A stretch of 6,923 nt of DNA from Chitinophagaceae bacterium (lineage in GTDB: Bacteria; Bacteroidota; Bacteroidia; Chitinophagales; Chitinophagaceae), in the NCBI GenBank assembly GCA_021738605.1, contig JAIPBY010000129.1:1-6923 (forward strand). Reading direction: 5' to 3'. The notes under the pieces are model-generated. The model was not told the origin of the DNA. It made no database searches and worked only from the letters and a program-made list of their open reading frames with translations. Of the stretch, positions 1 to 6,681 are shown piece by piece; position 1 is the first letter of the stretch, and every line of letters begins with the position of its first letter. Both the position numbers and the translations under genes were made by a program.

Positions 1-1270
1 TGCTTTTGTTGTAGTTCAAATCAGCGGTCAACTCCATGCCTTTTTTGCTAAAAAGATGTTTGAAGCCTACGGCTGAACCATAATTGTTGAAATTAAAACC
101 TGAGCTGGTAGCTCTTTTCGACAGGATTGACTTTGTTCCTGTATTAAAGAGTGTATCCGTTTTTATGGACAGTTCATCTTCATTGTTGAACTCACCCATG
201 ACCAGGCTTCCTGAAACAGTCAATGTATTCCTGTTGTCAATAAAATAATCCAGTCCCGCCCTGTTATAATTGAAGAATCCAAGGCTCTTGGGATTATTGG
301 TTTGGTTATAGCGTATCGAAGGATAGGCAAAAAATTCTTCTCTGATGGATTCTCCTTCACCGATAGATTTTCTCTTATTATACATGGAACTGGCAAAAAA
401 GTTAACCTTGTCTTGCTTGATGTTGATATCACCACCAAAATTCGGCATCAGCCTTGAGTCAATCCCGCCCCTAAGACTACCATTATACCCGGCTTTCCTG
501 TTCTTTTTGAGAACAATGTTGATGATACCTGACATTCCACCGGAGGCGTCAAATTTTGCAGAAGGATTGGTAATGAGTTCTACACTTTGAATTGCATCTG
601 ATGGGATTTGGTCTAACGTAAGGTTGGTAGGTCTCCCATCCACGAAAATGGTTGGGGATGCATTCCTTAGGCTTACATTACCATCAATATCAACATCCAC
701 ACCAGGAATGTTTTTCATCATCTCCGAAGCCGTTTGTCCGGTAGATACAAGATTCTTTTCAACATTAAATATTTTCCTGTCCACACCCATTTGCATGAAG
801 GGTTTTGTTCCCACTACCTTGATTTCTTCCAGTTGTTTTGCATCAACCTCGAGCTTTATATTTCCGAGATCAACGTCTGCATTGCTCATGATCTTGGAAA
901 AATCATTTCCATTGGCACCAAGATCAAATTTTACGGGTTTTTCAAAGGTCAGGTAACCAATGGCCGTGACCTTGAGGATAAATTGCCCCCTGATAGGAAG
1001 TCCTTCAAGGCTGAAGTCACCATTGCTTTTGGTCAACTGACCACCAATAATTTTGGTTTTCTTTGCTTTGGTTGTGCTATCAAAAACAGATTGAACAAGT
1101 TGAACAGAAGATGCCTCAACCCCTTTATTGGTTTTGGCATCCATGATTTTGCCGTAAAATCGACCAATATTCATGTTTTGGCTGGCTCCGGATGGTCTAC
1201 CACCTCCAGGATATTGAGCAAAAGTGTTAAGCGATAGGAAAGTCAATAAGGCAAGGAATAATTTTGACAT
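1..1270 (-). CDS. TonB-dependent outer-membrane receptor, OMP_b-brl_3 type (partial, N-terminal 423 residues)
   Basis: Reading down from the ATG at 1270 the frame is open to the left edge, so the C-terminal barrel is missing. Residues 1-18 form a Sec signal peptide (hydrophobic stretch ending NTFA, then Q19), followed by a short Gly-rich linker (PGGGRPSG). Residues about 36-125 fit a carboxypeptidase-regulatory-like beta-sandwich (GRFYGKIMDAKTNKG, then GDFSLEGLPI and IGYLTF). Residues about 147-255 are the plug domain: VDRKIFNVEKN, DVDIDGNVSLRN, IFVDGRP, ELITNPSAKFDASGGMSGIINIV. These plug motifs are characteristic of Bacteroidota receptors with the PF14905 barrel. After residue 260 alternating polar/hydrophobic strands begin the barrel. 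The protein should sit in the outer membrane and import a ligand with TonB energy; the ligand cannot be told from this part. It follows DUF445 on the same strand after 94 bp. No Shine-Dalgarno sequence or good promoter match was seen in that gap. Confidence 0.93.
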   Translation of the reverse strand, partial: MSKLFLALLTFLSLNTFAQYPGGGRPSGASQNMNIGRFYGKIMDAKTNKGVEASSVQLVQSVFDSTTKAKKTKIIGGQLTKSNGDFSLEGLPIRGQFILKVTAIGYLTFEKPVKFDLGANGNDFSKIMSNADVDLGNIKLEVDAKQLEEIKVVGTKPFMQMGVDRKIFNVEKNLVSTGQTASEMMKNIPGVDVDIDGNVSLRNASPTIFVDGRPTNLTLDQIPSDAIQSVELITNPSAKFDASGGMSGIINIVLKKNRKAGYNGSLRGGIDSRLMPNFGGDINIKQDKVNFFASSMYNKRKSIGEGESIREEFFAYPSIRYNQTNNPKSLGFFNYNRAGLDYFIDNRNTLTVSGSLVMGEFNNEDELSIKTDTLFNTGTKSILSKRATSSGFNFNNYGSAVGFKHLFSKKGMELTADLNYNKS

Positions 1271-1364
1271 TAAGCTGTGTTTTGATGGATTGGATGCTTT
1301 TTAATCCTTTAAGCTTTCGGATTGAAACTCAAGTAAATGTTAAACAAAAAAGGATGAATTAAGT

Positions 1365-1970
1365 TCAAGATGTCAATAACGTGATTAAAACCTGTAAAAT
1401 ACCAATGAGCAAACCTAAAACACCGCCAATAACTTCAACAAACCTGAATTCTTTGGACATGATTTGGTTAAGTATGGATTCCATTTTATCACTGGAGAAT
1501 CCAGAAACCTTTTCTGTTACCATTTTTTCAAGATCAAGTTGAGATTCTATGTTCTTCATGTAGGAACCAATGATTTCAGGGAACATTGATTCCAGCTCCT
1601 GCATGAAGGCGGTTTTTAATTGGTTGATGGTATTTTGTCCTATAAACATGGAAATCATCGGAAAAACGATGCTGAGTTTTTCACGAAGGAAAAGGTCGAT
1701 TTTCTCTTCAATCAGTGGCATCATTTTGGAAAGGTTATCCGGATTAACAATTTTTTCCTCAATTTCTGTGAAGGATAAAAGCTCTTCACTAACAAGTTTA
1801 CCCAGTTTTTCTGCAAATTGTTGTTGCCTTTTGGGAAAAATACCATGAAAGGTAATACCAAGAATTTTTTTAGGCTCTTTGGGGTGAAAAAGCATTTTTA
1901 TGGCTATCCAATTGGTAAACCAACCAATGAAGGCAGATATCAAAGGGATTAAAATGAGCCAATAATTCAT
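1365..1970 (-). CDS. DUF445 family (YheB-like) membrane protein
   Basis: A 201-residue protein whose N-terminus carries the DUF445 signature: a first membrane helix (about residues 4-24) running into GWFTNWIAIKMLFHP. The middle (about 45-165) is amphipathic and rich in charged residues, with repeated helices that probably lie outside the membrane. A second membrane helix closes the protein (about 178-199, GGVLGLLIGILQVLITLL), so both ends are membrane-anchored and the central part forms a loop domain. Bacillus YheB is roughly twice as long; short forms like this one look normal for Bacteroidota as far as I recall. The biochemical function of the family is not established. The start at 1970 is chosen because the signature motif begins almost at once and a good promoter lies just upstream, leaving a leader of only about 10 nt. 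It is divergent from tRNA-His. Confidence 0.88.
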   Translation of the reverse strand: MNYWLILIPLISAFIGWFTNWIAIKMLFHPKEPKKILGITFHGIFPKRQQQFAEKLGKLVSEELLSFTEIEEKIVNPDNLSKMMPLIEEKIDLFLREKLSIVFPMISMFIGQNTINQLKTAFMQELESMFPEIIGSYMKNIESQLDLEKMVTEKVSGFSSDKMESILNQIMSKEFRFVEVIGGVLGLLIGILQVLITLLTS

Positions 1971-1986
1971 CGTCTAATAATTTTTA

Positions 1987-2015
1987 CAAAGTTAGTTGAT
2001 CTTAACCAAGTCAAA
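1987..2015 (-). promoter_or_regulatory. Bacteroidota-type promoter for the DUF445 gene
   Basis: Read on the minus strand there is a TTTG (2015-2012), a 17-bp spacer, and TAACTTTG (1994-1987), a perfect match to the Bacteroidota primary-sigma -7 element TAnnTTTG. The 17-bp spacing is at the short end of the range reported for this promoter class. Transcription would start near 1980, giving a very short leader before the ATG at 1970. The assignment rests on motif match and position only. Confidence 0.6.
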
Positions 2016-2021
2016 TTCAAT

Positions 2022-2052
2022 TTTGATAAAGTAAACATTTCCATTAATTTTG
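2022..2052 (+). promoter_or_regulatory. Bacteroidota-type promoter for tRNA-His
   Basis: TTTG at 2022-2025, a 19-bp spacer, and TAATTTTG at 2045-2052. This matches the consensus TTTG-N19-TAnnTTTG in every specified base and in spacing. Initiation would fall near 2058-2060, some 7-9 nt before the mature tRNA 5' end, leaving a short leader for RNase P to remove. The perfect match suits a constitutively expressed tRNA gene. Confidence 0.8.
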
Positions 2053-2066
2053 CACACCGTCATTAT

Positions 2067-2141
2067 GGAGGTTGTAGCTCAGTCGGTTAGAGCGTCTGAT
2101 TGTGGTTCAGAAGGTCGTGGGTTCGAGACCCATCATCCTCC
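2067..2141 (+). tRNA. tRNA-His (anticodon GTG)
   Basis: The full cloverleaf can be drawn by hand. D arm: GAGC pairs with GCTC around AGTCGGTTA. Anticodon stem: TCTGA (2095-2099) with TCAGA (2107-2111), loop TTGTGGT, anticodon GTG at 2102-2104. T stem: GTGGG (2117-2121) with CCCAT (2129-2133), loop TTCGAGA. The acceptor stem runs 2068-2074 with 2134-2140. An extra G at 2067 (G-1) faces C73 at 2141, the identity pair specific to tRNA-His. The acceptor has one non-canonical position: T5 (2072) faces T68 (2136). CCA is not encoded (bases after C73 are CTC), so it must be added after transcription. A perfect promoter lies upstream and a terminator downstream, so it is a single-gene transcription unit. 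Confidence 0.97.
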
Positions 2142-2153
2142 CTCTTTTAACCA

Positions 2154-2191
2154 GGGTATTCTTCGAATAGAAAGAATACCCTTTTATTTTT
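2154..2191 (+). terminator. Intrinsic terminator after tRNA-His
   Basis: A perfect 10-bp stem: GGGTATTCTT (2154-2163) pairs with AAGAATACCC (2172-2181), with an 8-nt loop and then TTTTATTTTT (2182-2191). It starts 12 bp after the tRNA 3' end. The T-rich tail is present only on the plus side, so it acts on rightward transcription and separates the tRNA unit from the protease gene. Confidence 0.9.
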
Positions 2192-2287
2192 CCCCATCCT
2201 GCGCTATTTGTGCTTTCTTAACATAACTTTTAGGCTCCATTCATCACAAAAAAGACCTCAAAGCTATTGAAAGGTTTAATTTTGAAT

Positions 2288-4435
2288 ATGTCATCTAAAT
2301 TTTTACAATTTATGTTCAGTAAAAAATCCTTACCAGTTGTGATCGTTCTTGTGTTGTCCGGTTTGTTGTTAACATACAATTCCTCAGGTATTGGTAATCC
2401 TCCAGATAAGTACCAGCTGATTTTTCAGCAGGTGGCAGATATGCTGGAAGCTGCACATTATAGTCCCAAGAAAGTAGATGATGTTTTTTCGCAAAACATT
2501 CACAAGAAATACCTGGAAGCCCTTGATCCTGACAAAAATATTTTTCTTCAAACAGACCTCAAGGAGCTTAAAAAGTATGAGTTCACCATTGATGATGAAT
2601 TGCATGGAGCTCCTATTGCATATTTCTATGCAGTTGATCAGGTTTATGCAAAACGAACAAAAGAAGTTGCAGCTTATTATCCTGAATTGTTGCAGAATCC
2701 TTTTCAGTTTACCGCAGATGAATCCATTGTTTTAGAACCTGAGAAGCTTGATTATCCAAAGAATGAAGCCGCAAGAAAGGATGCATGGAGAAAAAGATTG
2801 AAATTCTTGACTCTTGAACGCCTGTCTGATCTGATGGATCAACGCAATACCATGAAAAAGGGCGATAGTGCCTACAAGGCAGATGCAGATCTCGAGAAGG
2901 ATGCCAGGGCCAAAGTGAAGCTGATCATGACAAGAAATTTTGATCGGATCATTATCAAAACCAAGCCTGATGAAAGATTTGATATGTTGGTCAACGTCAT
3001 TACCAATTTCATGGATCCTCATACCACATTCTTTCCTCCATTGGAAAAAAGATCATTTGATGAACAAATGAGTGGAAGGTTTTATGGCATAGGCGCATCA
3101 TTGCGCAATGATGAAGGTGGAGCCATAAGGATTGCTACCATCGTGGCAGGTCTCCCAGCCTATAAATCTCAACAACTGGTAGTTGGCGATCAGGTATTGA
3201 AAGTTGGTCAGGCAGCTGAAGAGCCAACGGATCTCACTGGTTTTGAAACCGAAGATGCTGTAAAGCTGATCAGGGGTAAAAAAGGTACTGAAGTGAGGTT
3301 AACAATCAAAAAAGCTGATGGAACCATAAAGATCGTTTCAATGATCAGGGACGAGGTGGTTTTGGATGAAACATATGCAAAAAGTGCTGTGATCAATGAA
3401 GGCGGAAAAAAGATCGGATACATATTCCTTCCAGAGTTTTACGCAGATTGGGAAAGACCCAATGGCCCAAAATGTTCTCAGGATGTGGCAAAAGAAATTA
3501 TCAAACTGAAGGAACAAGGTGTTGATGCCATCATCATGGATCTCAGGAACAATGGTGGAGGTTCGTTGTATGATGTTGTGCAGATGGTGGGTTTCTTTAT
3601 CCCAGAAGGGCCAATTGTACAAGTTAAAGACAGAGAGGGGAATCCTCAGGTACTCAGAGACAGGGATCGTTCTGTTTTGTATGATGGACCTTTGGCCGTG
3701 ATGGTAAATGAATTTTCTGCCTCAGCTTCTGAAATCTTTGCAGCTGCCATTCAGGATTATGGTCGTGGTGTTGTTATTGGCAGTACTTCTACCTATGGAA
3801 AAGGCACTGTTCAGAGGAATATTGGTTTGGAACCCAGCACTGGTCCTTTCAACAAAGAGGCCACTGATATTGGTACCATTAAACTGACCTTACAGAAGTT
3901 TTATCGCATCAATGGTGGATCAACGCAGCTCAAAGGAGTAACACCCAATATCATTCTTCCTGACCAGTATGAAACCCTCAAATACAGGGAAAAAGACAAT
4001 CCTGATGCATTGCCTTGGGATGAAATCCCTAGGGCTTTTTACAACCGTGTTTCTCCAGGCTATGACATGGATTATGTACAAAAGAACAGTGCTGCTAGGG
4101 TTGCTGCAAATCCAACCTTTAATGCTATCAAGGAATCTTCCACCCTCATGGAAACCGCCAATCAGCGGGTATATTCACTTCAAATGAACAAGTACCGTGA
4201 GGGACAGAAAAGCCTCAGGGAGTCGTTCAAAAAAATTGAAGAAATGAACAAGTCGACCAAAGTGATGGAAGTAAAAATGCTGGAATTGGACCAGAAAAAA
4301 CTTTCAGCAGACAATGACAAGCTTGAAAGGCGTAAGCAATGGATTGGCAATCTTTCAAAAGATATTTATATCAATGAGACCTGTCAAATCATCTCTGACA
4401 TGATAAGACAGGTTGTTTTGGTGAAAGGAAATTAA
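2288..4435 (+). CDS. prc: Tail-specific (C-terminal processing) protease, Prc/Tsp-like, family S41
   Basis: A 715-residue envelope protease of the long Prc/Tsp class. Residues about 13-31 are a hydrophobic signal peptide or anchor (LPVVIVLVLSGLLL) without a lipobox Cys. A helical N-terminal TSP domain follows (about 40-255; KYLEALDPDKNIFLQ). The PDZ domain spans about 266-347, with YGIGASL at its start as the carboxylate-binding loop. The S41 protease core spans about 375-560, with MDLRNNGGG at 417-425 and the active site NEFSASASEIFAAAIQDYG from 474. By alignment from memory to E. coli Prc (Ser/Asp/Lys at spacings 0/+11/+25), the dyad is Ser479 and Lys505, with Asp490; Lys is one residue further away here. 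About 570-715 is the C-terminal DUF3340-like region, partly coiled coil. It should degrade periplasmic proteins with nonpolar C-termini. The ATG at 2288 is preferred; an in-frame TTG (2267) and ATG (2312) are alternatives. No Shine-Dalgarno sequence is well placed for any of them. Confidence 0.95.
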   Translation: MSSKFLQFMFSKKSLPVVIVLVLSGLLLTYNSSGIGNPPDKYQLIFQQVADMLEAAHYSPKKVDDVFSQNIHKKYLEALDPDKNIFLQTDLKELKKYEFTIDDELHGAPIAYFYAVDQVYAKRTKEVAAYYPELLQNPFQFTADESIVLEPEKLDYPKNEAARKDAWRKRLKFLTLERLSDLMDQRNTMKKGDSAYKADADLEKDARAKVKLIMTRNFDRIIIKTKPDERFDMLVNVITNFMDPHTTFFPPLEKRSFDEQMSGRFYGIGASLRNDEGGAIRIATIVAGLPAYKSQQLVVGDQVLKVGQAAEEPTDLTGFETEDAVKLIRGKKGTEVRLTIKKADGTIKIVSMIRDEVVLDETYAKSAVINEGGKKIGYIFLPEFYADWERPNGPKCSQDVAKEIIKLKEQGVDAIIMDLRNNGGGSLYDVVQMVGFFIPEGPIVQVKDREGNPQVLRDRDRSVLYDGPLAVMVNEFSASASEIFAAAIQDYGRGVVIGSTSTYGKGTVQRNIGLEPSTGPFNKEATDIGTIKLTLQKFYRINGGSTQLKGVTPNIILPDQYETLKYREKDNPDALPWDEIPRAFYNRVSPGYDMDYVQKNSAARVAANPTFNAIKESSTLMETANQRVYSLQMNKYREGQKSLRESFKKIEEMNKSTKVMEVKMLELDQKKLSADNDKLERRKQWIGNLSKDIYINETCQIISDMIRQVVLVKGN
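4381..4411. repeat. Interrupted inverted repeat in the 3' end of prc
   Basis: CTGTC (4381-4385) pairs with GACAG (4407-4411), and ATCAT (4388-4392) pairs with ATGAT (4400-4404). The two 5-bp stems are separated by a symmetric AA/AA internal loop and closed by a 7-nt loop. The repeat lies in prc codons and about 30 bp beyond the stop of the opposing DinB gene. There is no T-run on the minus side; on the plus side GTTGTTTT follows. It could slow or end leftward transcription, act as an mRNA 3' structure, or be chance. Confidence 0.45.
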
Positions 4436-4438
4436 TTT

Positions 4439-4960
4439 TCAGAGGTTAATGCCATACCTGGTATGCAGTATTTTTCTGTGGTGTAACCAATGACCAACAA
4501 TGATATATCCAATGGAGAGCAGGCTTATCTGTTCTCCATTGTCAGTTTTACCAGAACGACTTAGCCAATCTTCATTAAATCCTTTGAAAAGCAGGGCTGT
4601 AGCGCGTCTAACATGAATAAATTCCTGAACAAGCATTTCTACGTCATATGCTTTTTCTGATGCTATTGCATATTGGTTTTCTTCAAAACTTCTGATAGGA
4701 TGAGGATCTTGCCTAGCAATGGAAAGTGCCCTGAAAGCAAAAATTATTTCTGCATCAATGCAATGCCTTAAAAGTGTATTGATGCTCCATTTGCCGGGTG
4801 CATAGGCAAATGTACCTTCTGATTTAGCAATGATATGTAGATCTTGTTCAAGTAAGTTGACTGAGGCGTCCATTAAATCACGGATTTTACCTGGCCCTAC
4901 CTCTTCAACATAACGGTTAAAAAAAGCTGGGTGCCTGATGGCAGAATTCGCTGGATACAT
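4439..4960 (-). CDS. DinB family (DinB_2) putative metal-binding four-helix-bundle protein
   Basis: A 173-residue protein of normal family length. YAPGKWSINTLLRHCIDAE (from residue 53) is the classic DinB_2 start of helix 2, followed by IFAFRALSIARQDP and, near the end, GYIIVGHWLHHRKIL. The three expected metal ligands are present: His66 in the RHCID motif, and His157 and His161 in GHWLHH, so the metal site appears intact. Known relatives in this fold include thiol S-transferases (bacillithiol or mycothiol type) and DNA-damage-inducible Bacillus DinB; the substrate here cannot be predicted. It is unrelated to E. coli DinB (DNA polymerase IV). No signal peptide is seen, so it should be cytoplasmic. 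The ATG at 4960 lies 1 bp after the stop of the S8 protease gene, so the two are almost certainly co-transcribed. Its stop is 3 bp from that of the convergent prc gene. Confidence 0.88.
   Translation of the reverse strand: MYPANSAIRHPAFFNRYVEEVGPGKIRDLMDASVNLLEQDLHIIAKSEGTFAYAPGKWSINTLLRHCIDAEIIFAFRALSIARQDPHPIRSFEENQYAIASEKAYDVEMLVQEFIHVRRATALLFKGFNEDWLSRSGKTDNGEQISLLSIGYIIVGHWLHHRKILHTRYGINL
4450..4475 (+). terminator. Possible prc terminator inside the end of the DinB gene
   Basis: Fifteen bases after the prc stop, TGC-ATAC... pairs with GTATGCA (4450-4457 with 4461-4467, C4453 bulged), loop CTG. It is followed after GTA by TTTTT (4471-4475). The stem is only 7 bp with a bulge and the T-run is short, so this is a weak candidate. 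It is the only terminator-like structure immediately downstream of prc on the plus strand, and it lies in the last codons of the DinB gene. Confidence 0.35.
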
Positions 4961-4961
4961 C

Positions 4962-6668
4962 TTACTGTTTTTTCGTTTTCTTGGTTGTTTTTTCTGTGTT
5001 TCCCTGGGTTGACTTTCTTTCCCCAGTTGTAGTAGAAGCCAGTTTGAGGGCTTCTAAAGCATTGACAATTCCTCCTGTTATGGAAAGCTGATCCAAACTT
5101 GTTTTTTCATCTTCTGTTCCAGGTTTTGTGAAGCTGGTTTTAGAAGGTTTCATAGCAGATTGCTCAATAATATGCTTTACCTGTGATGCAGAAAGATCAG
5201 GATAGTAGGAGAGAAGGAGGGAGGCCAAACCTGCTACGACAGGGGATGCCATGCTCGTTCCATCCTTGTCACCATAGGTATTTCCACCAGGGATAGATGA
5301 ATAAATCTTCACTCCAGGTGCAAAAACATTGACCTCCCTTTTTCCATAATTGGAAAAAGAAGCTGCCAAGTCTGCTTCTGTTGCACCACTGGCCCCAACA
5401 TTAATCCAATTGGTAAAAACCTTAAGGGTGTCATTTTCAAAATTGCGAGAGGGGAAATTATCTTCCGTATCAATATTCTTGGCATCATTGCCTGCTGCAT
5501 GCACCAAGAGGACCCCTTTTGATTCAGCATATCTCACGGCCTCATCAACCCATTTTTTCTCGGGTGAGAAGCTCTTACCAAAACTCATGTTCACCACCCA
5601 GGCACCATTGTCTACGGCATAGCGGATAGCATTGGCGATATCCTTGTCGTGTTCATCACCATCTGGAACTGCCCGAATGGTCATGATCTCAACATTGTTG
5701 GCCACACCATTGATGCCAATTTTATTTTGCCTTGAAGCGCCAATGATTCCTGCTACATGGGTGCCGTGGGAAGCATCTATGCCCATAATATCATTGTTAC
5801 CATAAAACCGGTCATTGATGTCATCATAATTGTCTTTAACAACATCTTGCCTATACCTTGTGGGTTCTTTTTCAACTGCCTCTACTTTGGATTTCTCTCC
5901 TTCATAAAATTGAATGAGATCAGCAATCAAACTTACATTGGTGTTTTCCATTTGCCTGGTTTGCTGGAAAAAACCCAAAAGAACAGATTTCGCTTTGATC
6001 ACTGAAGCTTCTGAAGGTTTGAAATCCTGCAGTTCATCACCTGTATAACTTTCTTTCCCAATAGACAATTTCAGGATGCTGTCAGCAGATGGAATTTTTG
6101 CAACCAAGTCCTTGATAATCATAACATACATGCCTGCTTCCTTTGCTTGTGCTTCAATTTGGATTTTTGCTTTGTTGTACAATTGATACTGCATTTTTTT
6201 CTCTCCTGACAGGCTGTTTGCATCTATATTGCCATTTCCAAATTCAGGCTTGAACTTATAGTATACCCTAACTGCCTCGTAGCTGTCTTTGCCAACGTTT
6301 TTACCATCTTTCCCTCCGATAAAATTCCATCCACGGGTGTCATCTACGTAACCGTTTTTATCATCATCAATGCCATTGCCCGGGATTTCCTTTCTGTTTT
6401 GCCAGAGTATTGGTTTCAAATCTTCATGAGCAGTATCAATGCCTGAATCAATTACCGCAACAATAACTTTCTTTTTTGGGGACTTGCCGGCAAGGAATTC
6501 ATTGTAGGCTCTTTCCAATGAGATACCATAAATACCAGTTGACTGATGGTCTTCCAAATGCCAACCTTTTTTATAGGCATCAGGTTTTTCATTGAGCGAT
6601 TGTGCCCCGACAAAAGAGTAACTGAAGGTAAATGTGAGGATGATTAGGATGAGCTTGATATTTTTCAT
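4962..6668 (-). CDS. Secreted S8 (subtilisin-like) serine protease with a large D-H insertion
   Basis: A 568-residue protein with a signal peptide (residues 1-22, cleavage predicted in VGA-QS). The catalytic triad is complete: Asp74 in AVIDSGID, His304 in SHGTHVAG, Ser472 in DGTSMASP; the oxyanion Asn is N394 in HAAGND. No clear separate pro-domain is visible, only about 45 residues between the signal peptide and the protease core. An acidic turn, DDDKNGYVDD (101-110), looks like a calcium-binding loop. Asp and His are 230 residues apart, far more than in classic subtilisin, because of a helical insertion at about 127-280. The C-terminus is a Lys/Thr-rich tail (about 545-568) and has no type IX secretion sorting domain, so the enzyme is probably periplasmic or released by another route. 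It lies 13 bp after the flippase-like gene and 1 bp before the DinB gene. No Shine-Dalgarno sequence precedes the ATG. Active protease is likely; the target is unknown. Confidence 0.95.
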   Translation of the reverse strand: MKNIKLILIILTFTFSYSFVGAQSLNEKPDAYKKGWHLEDHQSTGIYGISLERAYNEFLAGKSPKKKVIVAVIDSGIDTAHEDLKPILWQNRKEIPGNGIDDDKNGYVDDTRGWNFIGGKDGKNVGKDSYEAVRVYYKFKPEFGNGNIDANSLSGEKKMQYQLYNKAKIQIEAQAKEAGMYVMIIKDLVAKIPSADSILKLSIGKESYTGDELQDFKPSEASVIKAKSVLLGFFQQTRQMENTNVSLIADLIQFYEGEKSKVEAVEKEPTRYRQDVVKDNYDDINDRFYGNNDIMGIDASHGTHVAGIIGASRQNKIGINGVANNVEIMTIRAVPDGDEHDKDIANAIRYAVDNGAWVVNMSFGKSFSPEKKWVDEAVRYAESKGVLLVHAAGNDAKNIDTEDNFPSRNFENDTLKVFTNWINVGASGATEADLAASFSNYGKREVNVFAPGVKIYSSIPGGNTYGDKDGTSMASPVVAGLASLLLSYYPDLSASQVKHIIEQSAMKPSKTSFTKPGTEDEKTSLDQLSITGGIVNALEALKLASTTTGERKSTQGNTEKTTKKTKKQ

Positions 6669-6681
6669 ATATAATTGATAA

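Noticed and set aside
734..1237. A 167-codon open frame on the plus strand
   Set aside because: It is fully antisense to the receptor gene, whose signal peptide, plug motifs and barrel strands are unmistakable. The plus-strand translation shows no recognisable domain.
1311..1364. TTTTTTG with TACTTGAG (minus strand) as a promoter for the receptor gene
   Set aside because: The -7 match is poor and the spacing about 12 bp. The gene may be transcribed from the DUF445 promoter or from one I cannot recognise.
2207..2231. TTTG (2207-2210) with TAACTTTT (2224-2231) as a prc promoter
   Set aside because: The spacer is only 13 bp and the last base of the -7 element is T instead of G, so it does not fit the promoter class.
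5350..5622. A plus-strand open frame inside the S8 protease gene
   Set aside because: It is antisense to the stretch between the oxyanion Asn and the catalytic Ser region, and its translation has no domain features; a shadow frame.
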